The notes: generated by a model from the letters alone, not told the origin. 64,000 nucleotides of DNA from Chrysemys picta bellii (GCF_011386835.1 NC_088795.1:118375434-118439433), one strand, 5' to 3'. Numbered from the stretch's first letter, positions 38,131-50,824 are shown. Translations and numbers: made by a program.

Positions 38131-39289
38131 TTATGCCCTACATGAGGTAGGTATAAAACAAAGAAAAAATGCTCTCTATTTGAGGATGCATAATTTCTCT
38201 GGACAAAAAAAGAACCTTTCTTCACTATATTCTGGGAAAGATATTCACCTGTGGGGCAGAGGGCCAGGAGGAAGCCAATGTACCATTTAAATCCCAACTA
38301 AGCCTTATTTTGGGGCTTAAGTGATACATCAGCCTCCTGCTGCCCCCCGTCTAAGAGTGAATTTCAGACATGACGATTCTTTCCACAGACAAATGCTATT
38401 AAACCAAAATGTGTACATTTAATCCAAAATTTGGAAACACACCTAACTACTTTTCTTCTTGCTCCTTGTGATAAGATTAAAACGTAGATTAGTCTTTGCA
38501 TAGAATGAAAAAGGAAATGTTTTATCTCACAGCACTCTGAGTGGGTGAGACACTATTTCAGCATGGTAGGGAGAAACATTTCCCTAAATCCTATCTTTGT
38601 TTACCCAAATGTGTTGCTCACGCATCTCAAAACTACCCAGAGCATATTACCAGCAGTAAACTACTGTAGCGCACACTGGATGTGCCCTGCACAGCATCAG
38701 CAAAATTGACTTTGATAATATTCCAAACACTAGGGGAAGTGGCAATCTACACTAGTTACTATAGAAACAGATTTCTTAACATGTACAAGAACAATGTACC
38801 ATATATTTATTGGGAATGTGCTACATGCTTTCTTTTTCAGTTTACTGCCTCATTTCCTTCCTCCCTTCAAATGTAAATCCATGGGATCATTAAAAAACCC
38901 AAAATTAAATCCATTAAGTCATATCATATGTAACATATTCCTTATCCCAATCCTACATTAAGAGTGCATTAACCTTAAACAGTCAAGTGCTCAAAGTAAG
39001 GAAATGCCAGAATTAAGGTTGTCCTTGCAATTGTAACTCTGGTGCCTTGTATGTTTGCATTGCAATAAATTCTTTATTACATGATCACAGACTATTTGTT
39101 TTGATTCTTGCCTTACTCAGTTCCAGTGAATGAGGCAAGACTATGCACTGACTCAGGCTGGTACCGTGCTTCAGACACTGCAGAAGTTGGACCCTGTGAA
39201 GCAAATGGAGGCATGATCCACAGTAAGAGGAAGGACAAGCTTATTGTTAAGAAACTGGACCGGTCTCAGAAGAGCTGGATTCTACCACC

Positions 39290-39425
39290 ACCTCTGCCAC
39301 AGATTTCCTAAAGGACTCTGGGTAAGTCACTTAATTGTTCCGTGCCTCAGTTTACCCACCTCACTAAATGTATGAGGACAAATTAATTCATGTTTGTGAG
39401 GTTCTCAGCTATTCTGGTGATGAGT
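39290..39425 (+). mobile_element. MIR-type SINE, partial
   Basis: The MIR core is recognisable: CTGGGTAAGTCACTTAATTG and GTGCCTCAGTTTACCCACCT. The tRNA-like head is missing or too diverged. Confidence 0.7.
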
Positions 39426-40261
39426 GGAAAAAGGAAGGGTTCTCAAAAAAGAAAAAAATCGTATTCATGGAACGATTTGTATGATGTGTACTCTTTGAAG
39501 CAGGGCGACAATGAACAACAATAAAAAAAATTGAACAGCTGCCTCATTCACGGAGCACCATCCATCAAGTGCACTGAACCAGGCAGGGGTCCTCTGGGAA
39601 AATAATATCTGATCATGGAACTAAACACTGTGGGCAAAATTCTGCTGTCAGTTACACAGGTGCTGTTCCCATTGAAGCCAATGAGAGCCACTCCCACGCA
39701 ACCGAAAACAGAATCAGGCCCCGTAACATAATGCATATGCATGAGGAGGAAGAATTAAAGTTGCATGGAAAGCCTTAATTTTAGCAATGGCTATCTTCTG
39801 GGCACTTCACTTTACAACTCTAATGTTCTTTTAATTTAAACATTAAATGGAATTTCATAGTTGTGAAAAGAAAAATGAAGAGACATTTCGGCATGTGTTG
39901 CTATTTGCTAAACAGCAGCAGAATGCTCTGTTCGATGCAATACGTACAATCATTGAGGAAGAAACTCAAGCCCTGGTCTTTTTCCATGTACAACTTCACA
40001 AATCATATTCCACAAGCCCATGAGGTTCCAGGAAGCAATAGAAGTTTTGGGGTGTGTGGCAAGGGGCCAGCGGGAGGGGTGTTAAGCAGAAAAACTGCTT
40101 TCCTCCAGCCACCTCTTTTGCCATGCTTAAAAACAATCTATTTTGGTGAAACTTTCAAGCAAAAATAATCACATTTCAGTCAAAAAAGTTAAACTTCAGT
40201 AAAGTTATAAGAAACTGAAATGACCCCTTTGAGCGGAAATGTATGGGCAACCTATTTTTTA

Positions 40262-40263
<2 letters not shown>

Positions 40264-40293
<30 letters not shown>
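40264..40293. repeat. (CA)n microsatellite
   Basis: About 14 CA units. Confidence 0.95.
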
Positions 40294-40295
<2 letters not shown>

Positions 40296-41239
40296 CTATA
40301 CATACTGTAATGCACGTTTCATTACAGCCACAAAGAGACAGAAGAGGAAGTTTTTAAGCAAGCTTGCACAGTTAATTCAATTCATAAAGATAAACAGAAC
40401 AGCGGCACAGTTGCAGTTAGACACCCATCTGTCTTATGTTGCTATGAGCAACAGTATCTCCATGTTGAAAAAGAAACATATCTGAAGATGGAATAATGGA
40501 AGTGAAACTATTGTTATCTTGGAAGGTTTTAGACAGACAAATTGGATCTTTTAATGGTGAAGGAATATTGTGTCTCTTTATTGGGTGAATCTATATTAAG
40601 AAAAACATTTAAATATGTATTTTGTATGCAACTCTCCTCTCTTGGATCCTTTCATTTCTATCTTTACTAAGAGAGAGTTATGAAATATCTGATGCAGTAT
40701 ATTCTTTAATGACGGAGTTTAATCCTATTTCAGCAGTTTAGGTCAAAATTCAATTCCCCCCTTTCCTCAAATGAAGAGTTTCACCTTTGATCTGTCCAAC
40801 ATAACTAATGCAATCTAACTGCTTCCTCACTTTCACAGCCTCAACCTGCCCCCACTCCCCCGTCTCAACGATTTCTGCCTTCCTTCCACCCTGACGAAAA
40901 AAGCAGCAGACTTCTCCATTTTTACTTGTCTCCCCATTATATACATAGACTAATGCATTGCCATGGGGACTACTGTACATTCAGTCTAAGATAACTTTTT
41001 CTTCAAAAGGCTATAGGCTAAGTGTTGCCCTCTGACATTGCATATAGTAGTCCAGATCTTGGCCACATGAGCACACATACAAGTCATGTACAAGTATATA
41101 CTTAGCATAAATTAGACCAATCATCTAGCTACTTTGACATAAGTCAGCTGATAAAAGCCTCTGGGAGCCCAAACTGTATCCATCAATCAGTTTGGCTTAG
41201 GTGTGGCCTTGACACTCCCATCAGCAGAGGGTTGGGCAT

Positions 41240-43455
41240 GCCATGAGATGGTTGAGTTCAGGATCCTTACACAAGGAAGAAAGGAGAGCAGCAGAATACG
41301 GACCCTGGACTTCAGAAAAGCAGACTTTGACTCCCTCAGGGAACAGATGGGCAGGATCCCCTGGGAGAATAACATGAAGGGCAAAGGGGTCCAGGAGAGC
41401 TGGCTGTATTTTAAAGAATCCTTATTGAGGTTGCAGGAACAAACCATCCCGATGTGTAGAAAGAATAGTAAATATGGCAGGCGACCAGCTTGGCTAAACA
41501 GTGAAATCCTTGCTGATCTTAAACGCAAAAAAGAAGCTTACAAGAAGTGGAAGATTGGACAAATGACCAGGGAGGAGTATAAAAATATTGCTCAGGCGTG
41601 CAGGAGTGAAATCAGGAAGGCCAAATCACACTTGGAGTTGCAGTTAGCAAGAGATGTTAAGAGTAACAAGAAGGGTTTCTTCAGGTATGTTAGCAACAAG
41701 AAGAAAATCAAGGAAAGTGTGGGCCCCTTACTGAATGAGGGAGGCAACCTAGTGACCGAGGATGTGGAAAAAGCTAATGTACTCAATGATTTTTTTGCCT
41801 CTGTCTTCACGAACAAGGTCAGCTCCCAGATTGCTGCACTGGGCAGTACAGTATGGGGAGAAGGTGGCCAGCCCTCTGTGGAGAAAGAAGTGGTTCAGGA
41901 CTATTTAGAAAAACTGGACGTGCACAAGTCCATGGGGCCAGATGCGCTGCATCCGAGGGTGCTAAAGGAGTTGGCGGGTGAGATTGCAGAGCCATTAGCC
42001 ATTATTTTTGAAAACTCATGGCGATCGGGGGAGGTCCCAGATGACTGGAAAAAGGCTAATGTAGTGCCCATCTTTAAAAAAGGGAAGAAGGAGGATTCGG
42101 GGAACTACAGGCCAGTCAGCCTCACCTCAGTCCCTGGAAAAATCATGGAGCAGGTCCTCAAGGAATCAATTATGAAACATTTAGAGGAGAGGAAAGTGAT
42201 CAGGAACAGTCAGCATGGATTCACGAAGGGGAAGTCGTGCCTGACTAACCTAATTGCCTTCTATGATGAGATAACTGGCTCTGTGGATGAGGGGAAAGCA
42301 GTAGATGTGTTATTCCTTGACTTTAGCAAAGCTTTTGATACGGTCTCCCACAGTATTCTTGCCGCCAAGTTAAAGAAGTATGGGCTGGATGAGTGGACTG
42401 TAAGGTGGATAGAAAGCTGGCTAGATCGTCGGGCTCAACGGGTAGTGATCAATGGCTCCATGTCTAGTTGGCAGCCGGTTTCAAGCGGAGTGCCCCAAGG
42501 GTCGGTTTTGTTTAATATCTTTATTAATGATCTGGAGGATGGTGTGGACTACACTCTCAGCAAGTTTGCAGATGACACTAAACTAGGAGGAGTGGTAGAT
42601 ACACTAGAGGGTAGGGATCGGATACAGAGGGACCTAGGCAAATTAGAGGATTGGGCCGAAAAAAACCTGATGAGGTTCAACAAGGACAAGTGCAGAGTCC
42701 TGCATTTAGGACGGAAGAATCCCATGCACTGCTACAGACTAGGGACCGAATGGCTAGGTAGCAGTTCTGCAGAAAAGGACCTAGGGGTCACAGTGGACGA
42801 GAAGCTGGATATGAGTCAACAGTGTACTCTTGTTGCCAAGAAGGCTAACGGCATTTTGGGCTGTATAAGTAGGGGCATTGCCAGCAGATCGAGGAACGTG
42901 ATCGTTCCCCTTTATTCGACATTGGTGAGGCCTCATCTGGAATACTGTGTCCAGTTTTGGGCCCCACACTACAAGAAGGATGTGGAAAAATTGGAAAGAG
43001 TCCAACGGAGGGCAACAAAAATGATTAGGGGTCTGGAGCACATGACTTATGAGGAGAGGCTGAGGGAACTGGGATTGTTTAGTCTCCAGAAGAGAAGAAT
43101 GAGGGGGGATTTGATAGCAGCCTTCAACTACCTGAAGGGGGGTTCCAAAGAGGATGGAGCTCGGCTGTTCTCAGTGGTGGCAGATGACAGAACAAGGAGC
43201 AATGGTCTCAAGTTGCAGTGGGGGAGGTCCAGGTTGGATATTAGGAAAAACTATTTCACTAGGAGGGTGGTGAAACACTGGAATGCGTTACCTAGGGAGG
43301 TGGTGGAGTCTCCTTCCTTGGAGGTTTTTAAGGCCCGGCTTGACAAAGTCCTGGCTGGGATGATTTAGTTGGGAATTGGTCCTGCTTTGAGCAGGGGGTT
43401 GGACTAGATGACCTCTTGAGGTCCCTTCCAACCCTGATATTCTATGATTCTATGA
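41240..43455 (+). mobile_element. Young CR1 LINE with a 721-codon open frame
   Basis: The frame 41203-43368 has no stop for 721 codons; its first ~13 codons are flanking DNA. From HEMVEFRIL (41242) it is CR1 ORF2. The endonuclease/RT linker comes first, then the RT ([53 protein letters not shown]). The C-terminal domain ends [20 protein letters not shown], followed by the 3' UTR and two ATTCTATGA-type tail units. The endonuclease is absent, so the copy is 5' truncated. Four codons after GVPQGSV (LGPV in the sister copy at 58783) are removed by a 12-bp in-frame deletion between CGGT repeats, in the RT's conserved PQGSVLGP block. It was probably inactive even if otherwise whole. Confidence 0.95.
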
Positions 43456-45742
43456 ACTCTATACCACTGGAGGATCCCCTTTTGCACAGGAGTGGTCTTG
43501 CCAGAGCTGGTCACACTGAATTTACAGGCAGCAGGTGCTGGCAGCGTGGTGCAGGTTTCATTTAATAGGAAAAAAAGAACATGTTCCAATATTAAAGTGA
43601 CTTAACCATAATGAATTAATCTCTTTGGATACTTTGTTAGGTACTATGCTAATTAAATACAAAAGCATTTTGACAAAGTGCCTGATTCTAATCTCACTTA
43701 TACCTTACATGAGTGTAACACTATTCACTTTAATAGACTTACTCCTGGTTTATGCTGGGGCAAATGAGTAAGCATCATCTCTCCTCCCCATGAGAAAAAC
43801 CCTGCAATGCTTGAGCATTTGAGCCACAATCTGTGGTTCCATTACAGTAACATTCATTCACCAGAACGGATTCTGAATTTGGTTGCATTACATGACTGAC
43901 AAGATTCTTTCCAAACTGGGTAGTTAGGGTTTGAGCTCAAAAAGACATTTTTTTCAGTTTGGCAGATCAAGAATGATGCCTGCAACAAAGCCACATAACA
44001 GGATGATATAGGCACTCACCATTGCTCACATTCTAATGGCATTCAAAGGCTTTAGACTATTCTAATCTTTTCGTTTACACAACAGTGTATAGTGCACTTG
44101 CACATAACAGATGTAGGCAGGGAAGAGGTGGGGCATCATCAGATTCAAACTGGTTTGAAGTTACTCATTTTGATTATAACTATAATCTATTACACGCCCT
44201 GACCCCCAAAGTAGTGTTATGGGGAAAAGAGGGGTCACCCACCAGTGGCTACAGAGGTATATCAGTGCAAAATCACAGCATAGGGTATTCCAATGTAATT
44301 TTAGAGTAAATCCTGTGCAGTTGGTTAAAATTACAGTTTTCTAAAATATCATTTCCAATTTATATTTAAAGCATGTTTGTTGCATTGTCAAATGGTTATT
44401 GTTAAATATAGCAATTACTTTTATCATTTTGGTGAGGAGATGCCATTAGTAGTCTGTGTCAACGTCAAAACCGGCTTTCTAAGAACAGGTATTTTCCCCC
44501 AACCACTGGGAGAAACAACCAGAAATGAATGTTTCGACAATATTCATCTTTCAAACATGAATGAGACTCAATACAACCATGCTGAAGAAGATCTCCTTTG
44601 GCAAATATCTCATACTTGCATGGCTAACAATAAGATTAAGAAAGAGATCTTTAAAAGAGGAACTTTAGCCTCTCATAAAGTTGAAAGACAAATTACCAGG
44701 GAATCAAAAGCTAGATTTATCAAGACAGTGACATGCTCAGTTTTTCAAAGTGGAAAAAGCCAGCTGCTGCACTGCCAAGTATAGCATCTTCCTCTCTACT
44801 CATCCATCTCAGAGCAATCTCCAACTGTAGAACAGAATATACAGTGCTTTTCCCAGAAGCCAAATGTTTCTCTACATTACATCCTTGAGATTAAGAATAA
44901 GGATACTCTGACAGTGAGACGGATTAGTTGCTGGATGAGACTACCAAAGAAGGGAGGTGGATTTCAGATAAAACATTTAAAGGAGGAATTAATAAAGAAC
45001 AGTGTCCTTTAAGTTGCAAGGGAACAGCTTAGAGGACCTAAATGGTGTCTCTCAGTTCTGCCATCTATTATTCTATAAATACTAGTTGTGAACACAAAAT
45101 ATGGAGTGGGGAAGTGAACTGGGCAATGACTGTAGAAACAGATATTCTCTACAGTAGATGTATTTAAAATATGCTTTGTTGCTAATACAAATAAGAGCAT
45201 CTAATGCCAAGATCTAGGAACAGTAAAAAATGGACAGTAACATTTTTAAAAGTGCCCAAAAGTCCCTTTCTGACTTGAATGCCAAGTCATGGAGTGCTTT
45301 AAATTTTTTTTAACCAACATTTTACTAGCATCCCCCCTCTTTTTTTAAGATGGGATATAAGCTCTTATGCTTTAAGAGTATACATGCTGACATGTTTTGT
45401 AGAAAGTTCCCTATGAGCAGGTTATTCACAAGTGTTCATTACAAGGATTCTTGCATACTTCTCTGAAGAAACTGGTACTGGCAACTGTCAGAAACAGGAT
45501 ATTGACTAAAAGATGGACCACTGTTCCAATATATTATGGCAATTCTTATGTTCACTGAGAAAGATATTCAAAGTTAGAGAAACCCAAACTACTACTGATC
45601 ATGGCAGGGAAAAATGAAATGAGGTAGGAAGAACAACTGAAACTTTTAAAACTAAGAGTTTTCTATCTAGATTCCCTGGCTTAAAATACTTCATTCTAAG
45701 GACTTCTTTCATTTTTGTTAAGAAAGAAGTATAAAGAATTAC
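43456..45742. other. JAKMIP1 intron, no gene seen
   Basis: No exon recognised. The 135-codon frame near 44377 shows no known motif and I treat it as chance. Confidence 0.4.
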
Positions 45743-45754
45743 ATACTTTGTAAA

Positions 45755-45976
45755 AAGAAGAACAGGAGGACTTGTGGCACCTTAGAGACTAACAAATTTA
45801 TTAGAGCATAAGCTTTCGTGGACTACAGCCCACTTCTTCGGATGCTATATGCATCCGAAGAAGTGGGCTGTAGTCCACGAAAGCTTATGCTCTAATAAAT
45901 TTGTTAGTCTCTAAGGTGCCACAAGTCCTCCTGTTCTTCTTTTTGCGGATACAGACTAACACGGCTGCTACTCTGA
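45755..45976. mobile_element. Perfect palindromic unit with tail (Penelope-like?), copy 2
   Basis: The arms are perfect inverted copies. Including target-derived A/T at the outer edge, 94 bp match (45752-45845 against 45851-45944) around a 5-nt centre TATAT. A 32-nt unpaired tail GCGGATACAGACTAACACGG ... (45945-45976) follows. Perfect 12-bp target duplications ATACTTTGTAAA sit at 45743-45754 and 45977-45988. It is homologous to the unit at 29085-29273 (shared GAGCATAAGCTTTC, GTGCCACA, GACTAACACGGCT). The hammerhead box reads CCGAAGA on both strands instead of CUGANGA, so the invariant U is C and cleavage is not expected. Confidence 0.85.
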
Positions 45977-45999
45977 ATACTTTGTAAAGAGATATGAAA

Positions 46000-48150
46000 G
46001 ATGAGTCACCTTTCAGGCCTGCCAGTCTTGACAGTGTTATGTGTGAATGCTAAGAATAAACAAGGGATACTTAAGTCATAATATAGGAGCTTGCAACTGG
46101 ATCTGCTGGGTTCATGTAAAAAATGTCATGGTGGAATGTTTTATCCTTTAGCTTCTGGGCTGAGGGGTAAAAATCTTCAGAATGTTTAGACAACTAGTAA
46201 TTGCAACAATGAAATGCCGAATGAGGAAGTAAGGTCTTTGCAGAAGGTTACTTTATCCTTGGAATGTAACTGTGAGAAGGTCTCTGGAACAGATGGCAAG
46301 ATCCACAGCAGAAGGCTACCACTTGGCATTAGCAGCTGTGCATGAGAGAGAGACATACATGTTTAAGGGAAAGACTCTGAAAAGTACACCAGGGACTCCA
46401 CTCTGCTCAGCCCTGCACGATTGCATAAATTGGGGTGGATCCTGGGAGCATCCCCTTTCAAAACTCCCTTGTGCTCCTGTACAGGGGCAAGGCATAATTG
46501 TAGCCCTTGCACTGAGAGGGACCACGAATCTTGAGTGCAGACTATTGCTTCAGAGAGAGGAGAATGCCAAGAGGAGCCCCTTCCCTGCTCTTCAAAGGCA
46601 GTGGTGCAGGCTTCATTCAGGATGTGTGTGCATAGTGGATCTTGTCAAAAGGTGGCGCAGTGGCTGATGACCCCCTATACTCCTGGAGTTTTTACAGGAA
46701 CAAGGTGCCTCTATACCACCATCAGTGTGGGCAGTACCTTAAAGGTGCAATTTAACACATGTAATGTGAAGATGCTGGGCTCCCTAAAATTAGGAGACTG
46801 GAGTATTTTCTTAGAAGGTGATTAGGATGAAACACAACATTTGTTTCTGGTGGAGAGTTAATCTTTTGCTAGTGGTGTTTTTGTGTTATTTTGTTTTTAC
46901 ATGAAAGATAGTTACCTGAGAGATCTGAAGGGGAAAAGATTTCTCTGAACACATTGTATCAATCTACAAGAGTTTTATCCCTTTAAGAACTGGATAGAAC
47001 ACAAGTTTCTAAACTGATTCTGATTACCTGTGCAACAGATACGCATGTTATTATTCTGAGTTGTTACAGACAAACACAGTAGTCTCTGTTAGAGCTGTGT
47101 GGAGAATGGCAGTTCCATTTCAGGAAGGATTTTGAGATTTTGAAATTTAGCTTCATTACAAAATGTAATGAAAACTGAAAATATTGAAATTCGCCGCAGA
47201 GGAAAATTCCAAATTTTTATTTATTTGTTTCAAGTAATTGAAAGGTTTCATTTTGACAAAATCAAAAAGCTTCACTTCAATTTATACTTTTTATATGTAC
47301 AAGTTTGTATTATAATGTATAATAGAATACAAACTAAAAAAATAAAAACAAAATCATTTCAAAATACAAATTTGAAAATTTTTGTTCTGACAATGTAAAA
47401 AAGGGATGTTGCAACATTGTTGGAACTTTTTTCCTCCTCTTTCATCTAAATGAAATTCCAGAAAAATCTACCTGATTTTGCAATGCATTTCAATTTTGAC
47501 AAAACTACATATTCTGATGCAGTAAAGTTCTATCAAAGTTTCTCTGGCCAGTTCTACTCTCTGTGAAGGCACTGAAGTTATTAATTTAGATTATATATCT
47601 TCTTGTTTGTTGGAAAACATACAATTGGGGAATATAAAAATAAGATTAAAGGATCTGAAGTGGAAGTTCTTCCTAATTCATATAATTACGTCTTTTGGAC
47701 TTGGAGGTAATAAGGATATTTAATAATTGTCCATCTAGCTTCAAAGGCACACAGCTGATCAATGCTGCTCTTGAAAAGAAGCTATTTCTGCTCTGATTCA
47801 GTTAACAGCAGCAACGATTTTTTTTCCTTACTGGGATAAAGGTGAAGTAATATCACATTACAGTTCAACCAATGTTGTGAGGTTATCACAATATATGGTT
47901 ATACAGTAGCAACAAACAATCCTAATTCATTTCATGTTCAATATTCCAATCTTTGTTAATATGGGCTTGATCCTGTGTCCAATGAAGTTAACAGGAGCTT
48001 TGCTATTAATTCAATGCATGGAAAATCAAGCCCTGTGGGCCCAACCTTACTCTCACAAAAATCAATGAGAGTCTTTCCATTTACTTTAATCAGAGCTGTT
48101 TTCGGGACTTGATAACACTGCTCTACAGCCAAAATGCTTCTGAAATAAAT
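46000..48150. other. JAKMIP1 intron, no gene seen
   Basis: No exon recognised. Short palindromic TCAATG-type repeats occur at about 47965-48110. ORFs near 46272-46825 have no recognisable content. Confidence 0.4.
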
Positions 48151-48625
48151 GTAGTCAAACTTTACTAATTCTGGGTCACTGAGAATGAAAATGATGCTTA
48201 AAATTGTTGATTGGCTCTAGTTTTCAAGATATGCTATTGGGTCAGTATATATGACCCTTGATTTGGGAATGGTGGAGGATAAGTGAGTTATAAAGGGAAG
48301 GGATCTCAATTTAAACCAGAAACGACTAAAATACATCTTTGACTGGATCTATGAATAAATCTATGACTGGGTTTGGACAGTACTTTCTTTTTAGGCAAAA
48401 CAACGAATGATGCAATCTGAAGCTGGTATTGCGTCATACATGATATGAACTGCATCATGTTATTCCTAGAAGTCATGGATGATGCAATCATAACGAAGCT
48501 TACATCACTCTGCTGAACAAATTGCCCTATATCAGCTCTAGAAATCATACAGTGTCATGCTCTCTTATTTGTCAGTGTTTGATATTGCAAAGGGACACAT
48601 TTCTCTTTAGCCAAAGTGAGCAGAG

Positions 48626-50304
48626 ATGCCTCGTACTTGTGTGAACAGTGCAGATAACTTCTGCTATGTTTGTGGTGAAGTGACTTTTGCATCACAAAAG
48701 CGCAGTATAACCACTATGGTTAAGAAAGCCTATCACTTTTATTTTGGCTGCAAAACTGGAGATCAGGACAAGAGGTGGGCCCCACACATATGCTGCAACA
48801 CTTGTGCAACAAATCTTCGCCAGTGGTTGAACAGGAAAAGGAAATCTATGCCTTTTGCAGTGCCAATGATTTGGAGAGAGCCAACAGATCATACCAGCAA
48901 TTGTTACTTCTGCATGGTGCCTCCAGTTGGGAAAGGTGTGTCAAAGAAGAAAAAGTGGACTGTGCATTATCCAAACATTCCATCTGCTATACGCCCAGTA
49001 CCCCACAGAGAAGGACTGCCGGTTCCTGATGCACCAGAATCATTCTCACTTGAGTCAGACGAGGAAGAGGATGAAACTTCTGGTCCTGAACCATCAATGT
49101 CACAGGACCCACATTTTCTCCCATCCTCCTCCTCTGAACCACACCTCATAACACAAGGTGAACTGAATGACCTTGTCAGGGATTTGGAACTACCCAAGAG
49201 TAAGGCAGAGCTGTTGGGCTCCAGACTAGAGCAGTGGAATCTCCTGGCAGGTGATGTTAGGGTTTCCATGTTCCGTGACCGTCAAAAGGATCTTGTCCCA
49301 TTCTTCTTCATGGAAGGTGATCTTGTAGCCTACAACAACATTGATGGTGTGATGGCAACCCTCAACATCGTTCACGATCCAGATGAGTGGAGACTGTTCA
49401 TTGATTCATCGAAGACGAGTCTTAAAGCTGTTTTACTGCATAATGGCAATGTTTTGCCATCAATTCCAGTTGGTCATGCAGTCCATATGAAGGAAACCTA
49501 TGACAACATGAAACAACTTTTGAGGTGCATAAACTATGACCAACATCAGTGGCAACTTTGTGGCGATTTGAATGTTGTTGTGTATCCAGTCTGCAGATCG
49601 AGCAAGAGAGCAAAGTACTGCTGTTTTCTCTGCGAATGGGTTAGTCGTGCAAGAGATTCCCACTACATCAAGAAAGATTGGCCACTCCGACAGTCATTGG
49701 AGACTGGGAGGAAAAGTGTTCAGCATCCACCACTTGTTGAATCAAGGAAGATTTTGTTACCACCCTTACAAATCAAGCTGGGTCTGATGAAGAACTTTGT
49801 CAAGGCCATTGACAAAACACAAGCAGCTTTCAAGTACCTCAGTGGAAAATTTCCAAGGTTAAGTGAAGCTAAGATAAAGGAAGGTGTCTTTGTTGGTCCT
49901 CAGATTCGTGAACTTCTTCGAGATGATGCATTTGACCATGCACTGCGTGGCAAGAAAAAGACGGCATGGAAAGTCTTCCAGTTAGTGGCAATAAATTTTC
50001 TCGGAAACAACAAGGCAGACAACTACAGGTTGTTGGTGGAAAACCTCCTCAAGGCATACAAAAGCCTTGGTTGCAACATGTCACTAAAGATACATTTTTT
50101 GCACTCTCATCTAGATTTTTTTCCCACCGAACTGCGGAGCAGTGAGCGGCGAGCGATTTCACCAGGACATTGCAACAATGGAGAAACTATCAGGGCAAAT
50201 GGAGCCCATCAATGCTTGCAGACTATTGCTGGACAGTGACAAGAGATGCTCCATTTAATGAATACAAGAGACAAGCCAAGAAGCGCCGAGTAGACACTGA
50301 ATAG
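48626..50304 (+). pseudogene. Transposase-like gene, frameshifted, superfamily not recognised
   Basis: An open frame of 537 codons (48626-50239) starts MPRTCVNSADNFCYVCGEVT. Cysteine pairs at about residues 13/16, 57/60 and 92/95 suggest zinc binding near the N-terminus. An acidic/serine-rich linker follows (about 140-170), then a long catalytic-like domain with VGHAVHMKETYDNMKQLL, WQLCGDL, CCFLCEWVSRARDSHY and LKIHFLHSHLDFFP. After LDFFP the frame is lost: a one-base shift near 50117 and another near 50187. The expected C-terminal wording is still readable in other frames and ends at a TAG at 50302-50304. An AATAAA follows at 50347-50352. The family occurs widely in animals as transposon-like multicopy proteins, but I cannot name it. 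A 30-bp inversion sits at 49581-49610. Confidence 0.65.
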
Positions 50305-50346
50305 GACTAAACTATGTACATAATAGTTTTTTGCCTTTTGTTTCAT

Positions 50347-50352
50347 AATAAA
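50347..50352 (+). promoter_or_regulatory. Polyadenylation signal of the transposase-like gene
   Basis: AATAAA lies 42 nt after the ancestral stop codon at 50302-50304, a normal spacing. Confidence 0.5.
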
Positions 50353-50824
50353 TTTTATTTATATAACCCTTTTGCTGATTTTTAAAGTGTTACATAAACA
50401 GGACAGGTGAAATATTATCATGTAAAGCAACCATAAACACATGAACAGACCTAGGTTTACAATTTATGATTAAAACTCTACTATCTACACAATATACATA
50501 GACATAAAATGTAAAAACTTAAATATCTTAGAAACAGTAGCCAATCAGTTGTTTTAATTGTCATATTTGAATTCAGCACATCAAAATACATAATAAATAG
50601 CACATTTTATCTCTGAATCAGACGACTTCTCAAAAATTGTAGACCAGTGTAATTAGTAGGACTACATGCACATAATACTTACCAAGTTTGACTGGAGTTT
50701 TGTATGTGAAAGGATTTTAAACTCTGACTTTATATGGGCTTTTCTATTAAAGGAATTACAATACCTATCAAAAACAAATTAAAGTCTAGTTACCTTCAGC
50801 ATGGAACAGAAAAAAAATGAACAT

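Larger units (their letters stand above)
38131..41239. other. JAKMIP1 intron, no gene seen
   Basis: Intron containing a partial MIR (39290-39425), a CA run (40264-40293) and otherwise unassigned sequence. Confidence 0.4.

Noticed and set aside
41203..43368. 721-codon ORF as a host gene
   Set aside because: Its reverse transcriptase motifs, CR1 3' UTR and near-identical second copy show that it is a LINE.
44377..44784. 135-codon ORF in the large intron
   Set aside because: No recognisable motif, no splice context and no repeat homology; likely chance.
48153..50693. AGTCAAACTT / AAGTTTGACT as terminal inverted repeats of the transposase-like element
   Set aside because: A 10-bp match over such distances is not rare by chance and no target duplication was seen; mentioned only as a lead.
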